Assembly (NCBI RefSeq): GCF_900108565.1
Contig: NZ_LT629971.1
Coordinates: 2,480,001 to 2,544,000, forward strand
Length of the DNA stretch: 64,000 nucleotides
Direction: 5' to 3'
DNA from: Mycolicibacterium rutilum
Lineage (GTDB): Bacteria; Actinomycetota; Actinomycetes; Mycobacteriales; Mycobacteriaceae
The position numbers were made by a program, and so were the translations under genes. The notes under the pieces are model-generated. The model searched no databases. It was not told the origin of the DNA and saw only the letters and a list, made by a program, of their open reading frames with translations. Within the stretch, counting starts at the first letter, position 1. Each line of letters starts with the position of its first letter. This document shows, one piece after another, positions 32,229-42,554 of the stretch.

Positions 32229-33677
32229 ATGGATACCGCGAAGCTGCTGTCGTCAGTGCCCACCGGGCTGTGGATCGGTGGTGAGGAGCGTCAGGGCTCG
32301 TCCACCTTCGACGTGCTCGACCCCTCCGACGATCAGGTGCTCACCTCAGTCGCCAACGCCACCGCCGACGACGCGATCGCCGCGCTCGACGCCGCCTGCG
32401 CTGTCCAGGCCGACTGGGCGGCCACCGCACCACGTGAACGCGGCGAGATCCTGCGCGCGGTCTTCGAGAAGATCACCGAACGCGCCGAGGACATCGCGAC
32501 CCTGATGACCCTCGAGATGGGCAAGACGTTGCGCGAGAGCATGGGTGAAGTCACCTACGGCGGGGAGTTCTTCCGCTGGTTCTCCGAAGAGGCGGTGCGC
32601 ATCGCGGGGCGCTACACGCCGAGCCCCGCGGGCACCGGCCGCGTGCTCGTCACCAAGCAGCCCGTCGGCCCGTGCTACGCGATCACCCCGTGGAACTTCC
32701 CACTGGCGATGGGCACCCGCAAGATCGGGCCCGCCTTCGCCGCCGGCTGCACGATGATCGTCAAACCGGCGCAGGAGACGCCGCTGACGATGCTGTACCT
32801 GGCCAAGCTGATGGACGAGGCCGGCCTGCCCAAGGGGGTGCTGTCGGTGCTGCCGACCAAGAGCCCCGGCGACGTCACCGCCGCCCTCATCGACGACGGC
32901 CGGCTGCGCAAGCTCACCTTCACCGGATCCACCGGTGTCGGCAAGGCACTGGTCAAGCAGTCGGCGGACAAGCTGCTGCGGACCTCGATGGAACTCGGCG
33001 GCAACGCCCCGTTCGTGGTGTTCGACGACGCCGATGTCGACGCCGCCGTCGACGGCGCGATCCTGGCCAAGATGCGCAACGGCGGCGAGGCCTGCACCGC
33101 GGCCAACCGCTTCCACGTCGCCAACTCGGTGCGCGAGGAGTTCACCGAGAAACTCGTCAAGCGGATGAGCGAGTTCACCCTCGGCAAGGGCATCGACGAG
33201 TCGGCCACCCTCGGCCCGCTGATCAACGCCAAGCAGGTCGCCACCGTCGAAGACCTGGTCTCCGATGCCGTCTCGCGCGGCGCGACAGTCGCCATCGGTG
33301 GCGTCGCCCCCGGCGGGCCGGGCAACTTCTATCCGGCCACCGTGCTCGCCGACGTCCCCGCCGACGCCCGCATCCTCAAGGAGGAGGTGTTCGGGCCCGT
33401 CGCACCGATCACCGGGTTCGACACCGAAGAAGAAGGCATCAAGGCCGCCAACGACACCGAGTACGGGCTGGCCGCCTACGTCTACACGCAGTCGCTGGAC
33501 CGGGCGCTGCGCGTCGCCGAGGGCATCCAGTCCGGCATGGTCGGCGTCAACCGCGGCGTGATCTCCGATCCGTCCGCACCGTTCGGTGGCGTCAAGGAAT
33601 CCGGCTTCGGACGCGAGGGCGGTTTCGAGGGCATCGACGAATACCTCGACATCAAGTACATCGCCTTGACGAAGTAA
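32229..33677 (+). CDS. NAD(P)-dependent succinate-semialdehyde dehydrogenase-type ALDH
   Basis: A 482-residue aldehyde dehydrogenase. The glutamate motif is MELGGNAPFVVFDDADVD, and the catalytic cysteine is in NGGEACTAANRFHV. The oxyanion-site asparagine is in ITPWNFPLAMGTRK. The combination ELGGNAP and GEACTAANR is typical of succinate-semialdehyde dehydrogenases (GabD), which feed GABA carbon into the TCA cycle; glutarate-semialdehyde is an alternative substrate. The ATG is at 32229. It lies 48 bases from the divergent pgi gene and 58 bases before the acyltransferase gene. No GABA aminotransferase is nearby. Confidence 0.88.
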   Translation: MDTAKLLSSVPTGLWIGGEERQGSSTFDVLDPSDDQVLTSVANATADDAIAALDAACAVQADWAATAPRERGEILRAVFEKITERAEDIATLMTLEMGKTLRESMGEVTYGGEFFRWFSEEAVRIAGRYTPSPAGTGRVLVTKQPVGPCYAITPWNFPLAMGTRKIGPAFAAGCTMIVKPAQETPLTMLYLAKLMDEAGLPKGVLSVLPTKSPGDVTAALIDDGRLRKLTFTGSTGVGKALVKQSADKLLRTSMELGGNAPFVVFDDADVDAAVDGAILAKMRNGGEACTAANRFHVANSVREEFTEKLVKRMSEFTLGKGIDESATLGPLINAKQVATVEDLVSDAVSRGATVAIGGVAPGGPGNFYPATVLADVPADARILKEEVFGPVAPITGFDTEEEGIKAANDTEYGLAAYVYTQSLDRALRVAEGIQSGMVGVNRGVISDPSAPFGGVKESGFGREGGFEGIDEYLDIKYIALTK

Positions 33678-33735
33678 CAAGACACGCCGCCGCGCCTGCC
33701 GCCACGCGTCTGCCCGCGCAGGCAAGATTTCCCGA

Positions 33736-35706
33736 GTGAACGCGCGTCGCTCCGTCGCGCCCGCTGATCGCCGCCCGGGTCGGCGTGGCGAGATCCCCGC
33801 CCTGGACGGCATCCGAGCCGTCGCCGTCGCGCTGGTGCTCGCCGACCACGGCGGCATCCCCGGCGTGACCGGCGGGTTCCTCGGCGTCGACGTGTTCTTC
33901 GTGCTGAGCGGCTTCCTGATCACGTCGCTGCTGCTCGACGAGCACGCAGGCACCGGGCGAATCGGCCTGCGCGACTTCTGGATCCGGCGCGCCCGCCGGC
34001 TGCTGCCGGCGCTGCTGGTGATGGTGCTCGCCGTCGTCGCCGTGCGGGGGCTGTTCGCCGCCGAGTCCATCGCCACGCTGCGCGACGACGCCGTCGCGTC
34101 GTTCTTCTGGATGGCGAACTGGATGTTCGTCGCGCAACACACCGACTACTTCGCGCAGGGCGCACCACCGTCCCCGCTGCAGCACACCTGGTCGCTCGGC
34201 GTCGAGGAGCAGTATTACGTGCTGTGGCCGCTGCTGCTGATCGCGCTTGCGGCGGTGTTCTGCCGACGCAACCGGCACCGGCTGCGGTGGGTGGTGCTCG
34301 GCGCGGCGAGCGCGGGCGCGATCGCCTCGGCCGCCGCGGCGATCGTGTTCACCGACGGCGCGACTTTGAACCGGATCTACTTCGGCACCGACACGCGCGC
34401 GCAGGCCCTGCTCGTCGGCGCGGCCGCGGCCGCCCTGCTCGTGCACGACTGGACCACCGTGACGCTCGGCGGGCCGGTGATCCGCACGCGGTGGCTGCGC
34501 TGGGTCGCGCGCATGCTGTCCGTCGTCGGCGTCGCGGTGCTCGGCTACGCGGCGCACACCGGCACCGGCAGCGTGGCCGACTTCCGCGGCGGTCTGCTGA
34601 TCGTGGTCGCCGTCGCGGCGGCGCTGGTGATCGGGGCGGTCGCGCTGGACCAGGAGGGGCCGGTCGCGCGCGTGCTGGCGTGGCGGCCGCTGGTGTTCCT
34701 GGGCGCCATCTCCTACGGCGTCTACCTGTGGCACTGGCCGATCTTCCTGGCGGTCAACGGCGAGCGGACGGGCTGGTCGGGCTGGTCGTTGTTCGCGGTG
34801 CGGTGCGCCGCGACGCTGGCGGTCGCGCTGCTGTCGTGGTGGCTGCTCGAGCAGCCGATCCGGCGCTGGCGCCCGGTGATCGTCCCGATGCTGCCGTTGG
34901 CGGGTGCGACGGCGGCGACGGCGGCCGTCGTCACCATGACCGTGCTGCCGGTCGGGGTGCCGCATGAACCGGTGCAGGAGTCGCGCATCGACTCGGCGGC
35001 GCTGGTCGCGCCCGAGGTGCCGGTCGAGGTGCGCAGGCCCACCGCCCGCGACCCCGGCACGCGGAGCGTCGCGGTGTTCGGTGACTCGGTGGCCTGGACG
35101 CTGATGCGCTATCTGCCGCCGACGCCGGGCCTGTCGTTCTCCAACTACACGACGATCGGCTGCGGCATCGCGCGCGGCGGGCCGTACCGCTACGTCGGGC
35201 AGACGCTCAACCAGAAGCCCGAGTGCGACACCTGGCCGATGCGGTGGTCGCAGCGCATCTCCCACGACCGGCCCGACGTGGCGCTGCTGATCGTCGGCCG
35301 CTGGGAGGTCGTCGACCGGATGAACGAGAGCCGCTGGACCCACATCGGCAAGCCGGCCTACGACGCGTACCTACGCGGTGAGCTCAACCGCGCGCTCGAC
35401 ATCCTGTCGTCGACGGGGGCGCGCGTCGTGATCACCACCGAGCCCTACAACCGGCGCGCCGAGAAACCGGACGGCAGCCTCTACCCCGAGGACAACCCGG
35501 ACCGCACCGACGACTGGAACGCGTTGCTGCGCAGCGTGGTCAAGTACCGGCAGAACGTCACGGTGCTCGACCTCAACCGCAAACTGGGGCCCAACGGCGG
35601 CTACACCAACCGCATCGACGGCATTAAGGTGCGCGCGGACGGGGTGCACCCGACGCCGGAGGCGGTCGAGTGGCTCACGCCGTGGTTGGTGGACGCGCTG
35701 CGTTAG
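33736..35706 (+). CDS. OafA/YrhL-type membrane acyltransferase with SGNH domain
   Basis: A 656-residue protein. Residues ~20-410 form an acyltransferase-3 membrane domain of about ten helices, starting IPALDGIRAVAVALVLADHG and containing GFLGVDVFFVLSGFLITSLLL and the catalytic-type RRARRLLPALLV; HTWSLGVEEQYYVLWPLLLI is also characteristic. Residues ~440-656 are an extracytoplasmic SGNH hydrolase-like domain, with VFGDSVAWTL as the GDS motif and DGVHPTPEAVEW as the D-x-x-H motif. Such proteins O-acylate cell-envelope glycans or lipids. The start is the GTG at 33736. The stop codon lies in the first unit of the 24-base tandem repeat at 35703-35774. Confidence 0.9.
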   Translation: MNARRSVAPADRRPGRRGEIPALDGIRAVAVALVLADHGGIPGVTGGFLGVDVFFVLSGFLITSLLLDEHAGTGRIGLRDFWIRRARRLLPALLVMVLAVVAVRGLFAAESIATLRDDAVASFFWMANWMFVAQHTDYFAQGAPPSPLQHTWSLGVEEQYYVLWPLLLIALAAVFCRRNRHRLRWVVLGAASAGAIASAAAAIVFTDGATLNRIYFGTDTRAQALLVGAAAAALLVHDWTTVTLGGPVIRTRWLRWVARMLSVVGVAVLGYAAHTGTGSVADFRGGLLIVVAVAAALVIGAVALDQEGPVARVLAWRPLVFLGAISYGVYLWHWPIFLAVNGERTGWSGWSLFAVRCAATLAVALLSWWLLEQPIRRWRPVIVPMLPLAGATAATAAVVTMTVLPVGVPHEPVQESRIDSAALVAPEVPVEVRRPTARDPGTRSVAVFGDSVAWTLMRYLPPTPGLSFSNYTTIGCGIARGGPYRYVGQTLNQKPECDTWPMRWSQRISHDRPDVALLIVGRWEVVDRMNESRWTHIGKPAYDAYLRGELNRALDILSSTGARVVITTEPYNRRAEKPDGSLYPEDNPDRTDDWNALLRSVVKYRQNVTVLDLNRKLGPNGGYTNRIDGIKVRADGVHPTPEAVEWLTPWLVDALR

Positions 35707-35774
35707 GAATGGCCGAGGCGGCCCCGCTAGGAATGGCCGAGGCGGCTCAGTTAGGAATGGCCGAGGCGGCCGCG
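35703..35774. repeat. Three tandem 24-base units at the acyltransferase/chorismate mutase junction
   Basis: Units at 35703-35726, 35727-35750 and 35751-35774 all contain TAGGAATGGCCGAGGCGGC. The rightmost is the real 3' end of the chorismate mutase gene, including its stop; the other two are extra copies downstream of that stop, and the leftmost contains the acyltransferase stop. The unit is a whole number of codons. Confidence 0.9.
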
Positions 35775-36017
35775 GCCCAGGCGCAGCAGCAGCATCGCCA
35801 GGTCCTTGCCCTCCGGGCCGAGTTCGCTGTAGCGCTCGATGACCTTCATCTCGCGGCTGTGCACCAGCCGGGTGCCGCCGGACGCCATGCGGGCCTGCCC
35901 GATGAGCTTGGACACCTCGGTACGCCGCTTGACGGCGGCCAGGATCTCGGCGTCGAGCCGGTCGATCTCCTGGCGAAGATCATCGATATCAGGCACGGTT
36001 TCGGTTTCGATCGTCAT
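35751..36017 (-). CDS. Cytoplasmic chorismate mutase, AroQ delta type
   Basis: An 88-residue all-helical chorismate mutase (chorismate to prephenate; phenylalanine and tyrosine synthesis), matching M. tuberculosis Rv0948c. Key segments are DLRQEIDRLDAEILAAVKRR, TEVSKLIGQARMASGGTRLV, REMKVIERYSELG and the C-terminus LLLRLGRGRLGHS. The Rv0948c enzyme is weak alone and is activated by DAHP synthase through its C-terminal residues, so the intact GRLGH ending is significant. The ATG at 36017 has AGAGAAGG upstream. The last 24 bases of the gene are repeated twice downstream (35703-35750). Confidence 0.92.
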   Translation of the reverse strand: MTIETETVPDIDDLRQEIDRLDAEILAAVKRRTEVSKLIGQARMASGGTRLVHSREMKVIERYSELGPEGKDLAMLLLRLGRGRLGHS

Positions 36018-36079
36018 GGCCTTCTCTTCACTCTCGTTGGGGTCCGTGGGCGCTTCCGTTCGGGCCTCACACAAGAGAC

Positions 36080-36112
36080 GAGCCCCGAATCCGGAAGCGG
36101 ACCGCGGGGCTC
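36080..36112. other. Hairpin-forming inverted repeat before uvrD1
   Basis: GAGCCCCG (36080-36087) pairs with CGGGGCTC (36105-36112) across a 17-base loop in the 237-base gap between the divergent chorismate mutase and uvrD1 genes. There is no T-run after it on either strand. It could be part of either 5' leader; nothing else in the gap is recognised. Confidence 0.35.
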
Positions 36113-36254
36113 TTGGGGAAGCAGCTAGACCACGGGCACCGCGGACCGGTACCCGTAGAAAAATCGCCGCTTGTCGAGCACGAAAGAAAGTGTGCCACCA
36201 ACGACAGCGTCAGCGCAAAGGTTGTCCCTGCGCAGCGGTAGGTTTGTCGGTGAT

Positions 36255-38573
36255 ATGTCTGTTTCTTCACCGGCCACCGATACCGACCATCTGCTCGACG
36301 GGCTCAACCCGCAGCAGCGTCAGGCCGTCCTGCACGAGGGCTCGCCGCTGCTCATCGTCGCCGGGGCGGGCTCCGGCAAAACCGCGGTGCTCACCCGCCG
36401 GATCGCCTACCTGCTGGCGGCCCGCGACGTCGGCGTCGGTCAGGTCCTGGCCATCACGTTCACCAACAAGGCCGCTGCCGAGATGCGCGAGCGTGTCGTC
36501 GGGCTGGTCGGGCCGCGCGCCCGGTCGATGTGGGTGTCGACGTTCCACTCCACCTGCGTGCGGATCCTGCGCAACCAGGCCTCGCTGATCAAGGGCCTCA
36601 ACTCGAACTTCTCGATCTACGACGCCGACGACTCGCGGCGGCTGTTGCTGATGATCGGCAAGGACATGGGCCTGGACACCAAGCGGTACTCGCCGCGGCT
36701 GCTGTCCAACGGCATCTCCAATCACAAGAACGAGCTGATCGGCCCCGAGCAGGCCGCCGCCGAGGCGTCCGAGGCCGGTGAGGAGTTGCCCGGGATCATC
36801 GCCGAGGTCTACGCCGAGTACCAGCGGCGGCTGCGCGCGGCCAACGCGCTGGACTTCGACGACCTGATCGGCGAGACCGTCGCGGTGCTGCAGGCCTTCC
36901 CGCAGATCGCGCAGTACTACCGGCGCCGGTTCCGGCACATCCTGGTCGACGAGTACCAGGACACCAACCACGCGCAGTACGTGTTGGTGCGCGAGCTTGT
37001 GGGATGGGCTGGCTCCGACGACGATCCAGCCGGCGTGCCGCCGGCCGAATTGTGTGTCGTGGGTGACGCCGACCAGTCGATCTACGCGTTCCGCGGGGCG
37101 ACGATCCGCAACATCGAGGACTTCGAGCGCGACTATCCGAACGCGACAACGATTCTGCTGGAACAGAATTACCGCTCCACGCAGAACATCCTCAACGCGG
37201 CCAACTCGGTGATCTCCCGCAACGCCGGGCGGCGCGAGAAGCGGCTGTGGACCGACGAGGGCGACGGCGAACTGATCGTCGGCTACGTCGCCGACAACGA
37301 GCACGACGAGGCGCGCTTCGTCGCGCAGGAGATCGACGCGCTCGCCGATCAGGGCGGCTACTCGTACAACGACTTCGCGGTGTTCTACCGCACCAACAAC
37401 TCCTCTCGGGCACTCGAAGAGGTGTTCATCCGCGCCGGCATCCCGTACAAAGTCGTTGGCGGCGTGCGGTTCTACGAGCGCCGGGAGATCCGCGACATCG
37501 TCGCCTATCTGCGGGTGCTGGACAACCCCGGCGACTCGGTCAGCATGCGGCGCATCCTCAACACCCCGCGCCGCGGTATCGGCGACCGCGCCGAAGCGTG
37601 CGTCGCGGTGTACGCCGAGAACACCGGGCTGTCCTTCAACGACGCGCTGCAGGCCGCCGCCGAGGGCAAGGTGCCGATGCTCAACACCCGTGCGGAGAAG
37701 TGCATCTCGGCGTTCGTGGAGATGCTCGACGAACTGCGCGGCCGCCTGGACGGCGAACTGGGCGAACTGGTCGAAGCGGTGCTCGACCGCACCGGCTACC
37801 GCACCGAGCTCGAGTCGTCGAGCGATCCGCAGGATCTCGCGAGGCTGGACAACCTCAACGAATTGGTCAGCGTCGCACACGAATTCAGCATCGATCTGGC
37901 CAACAACCAGGCGCTCGCCGAAGACGAACCCATCGACGAGGACATCCCCGACACCGGGGTGCTGGCGCAGTTCCTCGAGCGGGTCTCGCTGGTCGCCGAT
38001 GCCGACGAACTGCCCGAGCACGGCGCGGGCGTCGTCACGATGATGACCCTGCACACCGCCAAGGGCCTGGAGTTCCCGGTCGTGTTCGTCACCGGCTGGG
38101 AGGACGGCATGTTCCCGCACATGCGTGCGCTCGGTGATCCGACGGAGCTGTCCGAGGAACGTCGGCTGGCCTACGTGGGGATCACCCGCGCCCGGCAGCG
38201 GCTGTATTTGAGCCGCGCCAAGGTCCGCTCGTCATGGGGCCAGCCGATGCTGAACCCGGAATCGCGCTTCCTCAAGGAGATTCCGCAACATCTCATCGAC
38301 TGGCGGCGCACCGATCCGACGCCGTCGTTCAGCGCCCCGGTGAGCGGTGCCGGCCGCTTCGGCACACCGCGCCCGTCGCCGGCGCGGACCGGGGCGGGCA
38401 AGCGTCCGCTGCTGGTGCTCGAACCCGGCGACCGGGTCACCCACGACAAGTACGGGCTGGGCCGCGTCGAGGAGGTCAGCGGGGTCGGCGAGTCGGCGAT
38501 GTCGCTGATCGACTTCGGCAGCTCCGGGCGGGTCAAGCTGATGCACAACCACGCGCCGATCAGCAAGCTCTAA
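36255..38573 (+). CDS. uvrD1: ATP-dependent DNA helicase UvrD1 (PcrA/UvrD type)
   Basis: A 772-residue superfamily 1A helicase that unwinds DNA 3' to 5'. It has Walker A GAGSGKT (37-43), motif Ia AITFTNKAAAEMRERV, Walker B LVDEYQDTNHAQY, motif III GDADQSIYAFRGA, motif IV LEQNYRST, motif V TLHTAKGLEFPVVFV and motif VI YVGITRARQRLYL. The C-terminal Tudor-like part (LEPGDRVTHDKYGLGRVEEV) corresponds to the Ku-binding region of M. tuberculosis UvrD1 (Rv0949, similar length). The ATG at 36255 gives MSVSSPATD, like the known protein; a longer frame upstream has no support. The ligase partner in end joining, LigD, is at the left edge. Confidence 0.95.
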   Translation: MSVSSPATDTDHLLDGLNPQQRQAVLHEGSPLLIVAGAGSGKTAVLTRRIAYLLAARDVGVGQVLAITFTNKAAAEMRERVVGLVGPRARSMWVSTFHSTCVRILRNQASLIKGLNSNFSIYDADDSRRLLLMIGKDMGLDTKRYSPRLLSNGISNHKNELIGPEQAAAEASEAGEELPGIIAEVYAEYQRRLRAANALDFDDLIGETVAVLQAFPQIAQYYRRRFRHILVDEYQDTNHAQYVLVRELVGWAGSDDDPAGVPPAELCVVGDADQSIYAFRGATIRNIEDFERDYPNATTILLEQNYRSTQNILNAANSVISRNAGRREKRLWTDEGDGELIVGYVADNEHDEARFVAQEIDALADQGGYSYNDFAVFYRTNNSSRALEEVFIRAGIPYKVVGGVRFYERREIRDIVAYLRVLDNPGDSVSMRRILNTPRRGIGDRAEACVAVYAENTGLSFNDALQAAAEGKVPMLNTRAEKCISAFVEMLDELRGRLDGELGELVEAVLDRTGYRTELESSSDPQDLARLDNLNELVSVAHEFSIDLANNQALAEDEPIDEDIPDTGVLAQFLERVSLVADADELPEHGAGVVTMMTLHTAKGLEFPVVFVTGWEDGMFPHMRALGDPTELSEERRLAYVGITRARQRLYLSRAKVRSSWGQPMLNPESRFLKEIPQHLIDWRRTDPTPSFSAPVSGAGRFGTPRPSPARTGAGKRPLLVLEPGDRVTHDKYGLGRVEEVSGVGESAMSLIDFGSSGRVKLMHNHAPISKL

Positions 38574-39160
38574 CCTGAACGTTCCCAGCGGCCGGTTGCG
38601 GGCAGCACCGCCAGCACGATGCACGCCACCGGCAGCAGCGGGATCGCGTACACCACCGACGGCAGCTTGGCGCCCGCCACAAAGAGGCTCGAGAAGATGA
38701 GCAGCGCCACCACCGCGCCGACGACGATCAGCAGCCGGCTCACCCAGCGCCGCAGCAGCAGCCCGATCAGACCCGCGATCAGTGCGGCCGCCGAGATCGC
38801 GGTCAGGAAACCCACAGCGACGCAGAACAACCGGTCCGTGCGCCACCACCCGGTGATCAGATCGGTGGCGATGACGGCCGTCGTCCAGCCGGTGAGGATG
38901 GCCACCACCGCAGTGGCCATCGCCATCCTCGGTTTGGCCGGCTGGGTGGGCCCGACGGTGACCGGGCGGGCCCGGGGGATGTACTGGGTGCTCGGATCGC
39001 CCTGAGTGGACAGCTGCGTCGGCGCGCCGGTCAGCTGCGTCGGGACATCGGCGAGCTGCGTGGGGGGTTCGGAGACGGGAAACGCTCCGGTGGGGTGACG
39101 ACGGATGATGCTCGTCTGCGGATCGGGAGAGTCCCCGGTGATCTGCTCGTCGCTGGCCAC
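38570..39160 (-). CDS. Four-helix membrane protein with PTQL repeats
   Basis: A 196-residue protein without a named family. The N-terminal ~80 residues are hydrophilic and contain EPPTQLADVPTQLTGAPTQL, a threefold PTQL repeat, and DPSTQYIPRARPV. Four hydrophobic helices follow (ATAVVAILTGWTTAVIATDL, VAVGFLTAISAAALIAGLIG, LLIVVGAVVALLIFSSLFVA, AIPLLPVACIVLAVLP). The GTG at 39160 directly abuts the stop of the M23 peptidase gene, implying coupled translation and a possible shared role at the envelope. It ends in a four-base overlap with uvrD1 on the other strand. The TQ/TQY segments are possible kinase targets. Confidence 0.75.
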   Translation of the reverse strand: MASDEQITGDSPDPQTSIIRRHPTGAFPVSEPPTQLADVPTQLTGAPTQLSTQGDPSTQYIPRARPVTVGPTQPAKPRMAMATAVVAILTGWTTAVIATDLITGWWRTDRLFCVAVGFLTAISAAALIAGLIGLLLRRWVSRLLIVVGAVVALLIFSSLFVAGAKLPSVVYAIPLLPVACIVLAVLPATGRWERSG

Positions 39161-40216
39161 TCAGCCAGAGTAGTTGCCGGGGGACAGCCCGCGTTTGGCC
39201 AACCAGCCGACCGGATCGACCCGGGCGTTCCCGCCCTGCAGCACCTCGAAATGCAGATGCGGCCCGGTCGAGTTGCCGGTGTTGCCCATCTTGGCGATCT
39301 GGTCGCCGGCCCACACCCGCTGCCCGACCTCGACCTGCCAGGAGCTCAGGTGCCCGTAGAGCGTCACGGTGCCGTCGGAGTGGCGGACCTTGACCATGTT
39401 GCCGTAGCCGGCGTACGGGCCCGCCGAGATCACCACGCCGTCGGAGGCGGCGAGGATCGGGGTGCCGATCGAGTTGGCGATGTCGATGCCGCCGTGCAGC
39501 ACACCCCAGCGGTAGCCGAAGCCGGAAGTCCACACGCCCTTGGTGGGCATCACGAACATCGGCCGCTGCAGCCGGGCCTCGCGTTCGGCCCGCTCCTGCG
39601 CGAACGCCGCGGCCTTCTGGATCTCCTCGGTGTGCAGCGCGGTGCTGGCCGCGGGCGTGACCGCGATGACCTGCATGCCGTCCGAGGGAGCCGCGGCCGG
39701 ATCGGCGAGCTTGGCGTGGTCGGCGGCGAGCGTGGCCGTCGCCGACGAGTCCTGGGTGGCGTTGGCCATCGAGTAGGCGCCTGCGGCCGTCGCGCCCACC
39801 GCCATCGCCGCGACCATCAGCCGGCCCTTCACGGGCACTTCCTGCTTGCGGTGCTGGCCGCCACGCGAGCCGATGTTGATCACATCGGTGGCGGCCATGC
39901 CGTCGCTGGTGTCGGTGTAGCTGTCGCGGTAGGCGCGGGTGCGGCGTTCCTGCTGGGGGTCGGCGGCGAACCGCGACGGCACCGCGAGCGGGCGGGGCGT
40001 CTCGTCGCAGTCGTGGAGGTCGTCGAGCTCCGGTGCGTGGATGACCTGAGCCTCGCGGTCGAACGCGCTGTTCTCGCGGAAGTCGATGTCGTCGAGGTCG
40101 CCGAATTCGTTGAAGGGGATGATGTCGGTGACTTCGGCAGGACGTTCGGTGACGCGACCGTCTATTTGCCGATTCGTCGCTCTATGAAGAGATCTCGACG
40201 AACGGTGCGAAGCCAA
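39161..40216 (-). CDS. M23 (LytM-type) peptidase-like membrane protein
   Basis: A 351-residue protein, counterpart of Rv0950c. A long acidic cytoplasmic N-tail (residues 1-130) is followed by one helix (~132-152, RLMVAAMAVGATAAGAYSMA), a linker with a helical stretch, and an M23 domain (~225-345). The metal-binding motifs are HGGIDIA (HxxxD) and HLHFE (HxH), with GYGNMVKVRHSDGTVTLYGH between, so the zinc site looks complete. It would cut peptidoglycan cross-links outside the membrane or regulate amidases. The start is a TTG at 40216. It is divergent from sucC by 248 bases and directly abuts the PTQL membrane protein gene. Confidence 0.87.
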   Translation of the reverse strand: MASHRSSRSLHRATNRQIDGRVTERPAEVTDIIPFNEFGDLDDIDFRENSAFDREAQVIHAPELDDLHDCDETPRPLAVPSRFAADPQQERRTRAYRDSYTDTSDGMAATDVINIGSRGGQHRKQEVPVKGRLMVAAMAVGATAAGAYSMANATQDSSATATLAADHAKLADPAAAPSDGMQVIAVTPAASTALHTEEIQKAAAFAQERAEREARLQRPMFVMPTKGVWTSGFGYRWGVLHGGIDIANSIGTPILAASDGVVISAGPYAGYGNMVKVRHSDGTVTLYGHLSSWQVEVGQRVWAGDQIAKMGNTGNSTGPHLHFEVLQGGNARVDPVGWLAKRGLSPGNYSG

Positions 40217-40320
40217 CCTGAGGAATCCTTCTAGTCGTGACCTAAACGTGATCTAGACCAGAGGCACGTTAACCAAATTCCAATGAAGCCTGCAACCCGG
40301 GGAGTCATTCCCGTGCAGAT

Positions 40321-40336
40321 TGTGATTTGTATCACG
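40321..40336 (+). promoter_or_regulatory. CRP-like box between the M23 gene and sucC
   Basis: TGTGATTTGTATCACG agrees with the mycobacterial CRP consensus TGTGA-N6-TCACA at nine of ten fixed bases. It is 129 bases before sucC and 105 bases before the divergent M23 gene, so either could be the target. A second palindrome, ACCAC-ATGA-GTGGT, lies at 40357-40370. Confidence 0.6.
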
Positions 40337-40464
40337 ATGCCGGACCGGTGAGATCTACCACATGAGTGGTGGGCGGTGTCAGCGTACGGCAGACGGGTGG
40401 ATAAAGTTCCCCCGAGCCTTCGGCCCAACAACTCCGCAATCGACGCGCTAGAGACAGTGAGCTA

Positions 40465-41628
<1,164 letters not shown>

Positions 41629-41640
41629 GGGACGCAACCC

Positions 41641-42543
41641 ATGTCGATCTTTCTGAACAAGAACTCCAAGGTCATCGTCCAGGGCATCACCGGCGGCGAG
41701 GGCACCAAGCACACCGCGTTGATGCTCAAGGCGGGCACCCAGCTGGTCGGCGGCGTGAACGCGCGCAAGGCCGGTACGACGGTGTCGCACAAGGACAAGG
41801 ACGGCAAGGACGTCGAGCTGCCGGTGTTCGGCTCGGTGTCCGAGGCGATGAAGGAGACCGGCGCCGACGTGTCGGTGGTGTTCGTCCCGCCGAAGTTCGC
41901 CAAGGACGCGATCATCGAGGCCATCGACGCCGAAATCCCGCTGCTGGTCGTCATCACCGAGGGAATCCCGGTGCAGGACAGCGCCTATGCGTGGGCCTAT
42001 AACGTCGAGAAGGGGCAGAAGACCCGCATCATCGGGCCGAACTGCCCCGGCATCATCACCCCCGGCGAGGCACTGGCGGGCATCACGCCGGCCAACATCA
42101 CCGGCTCGGGCCCGGTCGGCCTGGTGTCGAAGTCGGGCACGCTGACCTACCAGATGATGTTCGAGCTGCGCGACTTCGGCTTCTCGACCGCCATCGGCAT
42201 CGGCGGCGACCCGGTCATCGGCACGACCCACATCGACGCGATCGAGGCGTTCGAGAAGGACCCCGACACCAAGATCATCGTGATGATCGGTGAGATCGGC
42301 GGCGACGCCGAGGAGCGGGCCGCCGACTACATCAAGGCCAACGTCACCAAGCCGGTCGTCGGCTACGTCGCGGGCTTCACCGCCCCCGAAGGCAAGACCA
42401 TGGGCCACGCCGGCGCGATCGTGTCCGGTTCGTCGGGCACCGCGGCCGCGAAGAAGGAAGCCCTGGAGGCCGCGGGTGTGAAGGTCGGCAAGACGCCGTC
42501 GGAGACCGCGAACCTGGCCCGGGAGATTCTGCAGAGCCTGTAG
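41641..42543 (+). CDS. sucD: Succinyl-CoA synthetase alpha subunit
   Basis: A 300-residue alpha subunit. The N-terminal CoA-binding part has [20 protein letters not shown] and [12 protein letters not shown]. The phospho-histidine lies in [20 protein letters not shown], and [17 protein letters not shown] is the usual signature. AAGGGA precedes the ATG at 41641, 12 bases after sucC. It is the last gene of the sucCD transcript; a 20-base-arm inverted repeat follows directly at 42555-42612 and may end transcription. Confidence 0.97.
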   Translation: MSIFLNKNSKVIVQGITGGEGTKHTALMLKAGTQLVGGVNARKAGTTVSHKDKDGKDVELPVFGSVSEAMKETGADVSVVFVPPKFAKDAIIEAIDAEIPLLVVITEGIPVQDSAYAWAYNVEKGQKTRIIGPNCPGIITPGEALAGITPANITGSGPVGLVSKSGTLTYQMMFELRDFGFSTAIGIGGDPVIGTTHIDAIEAFEKDPDTKIIVMIGEIGGDAEERAADYIKANVTKPVVGYVAGFTAPEGKTMGHAGAIVSGSSGTAAAKKEALEAAGVKVGKTPSETANLAREILQSL

Positions 42544-42554
42544 CAGGTTCCGGC

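Noticed and set aside
33652..35343. A 563-codon minus-strand frame opposite the acyltransferase
   Set aside because: It is rich in Arg, Pro, Gln and His without recognisable motifs, while the plus strand encodes a clear acyltransferase.
36171..36254. An upstream start for UvrD1
   Set aside because: The 28 extra residues have no counterpart in the known protein, and the ATG at 36255 gives a standard N-terminus.
36267..38120. A 617-codon minus-strand frame opposite uvrD1
   Set aside because: The sense strand has all helicase motifs. The antisense frame has only a codon-bias pattern.
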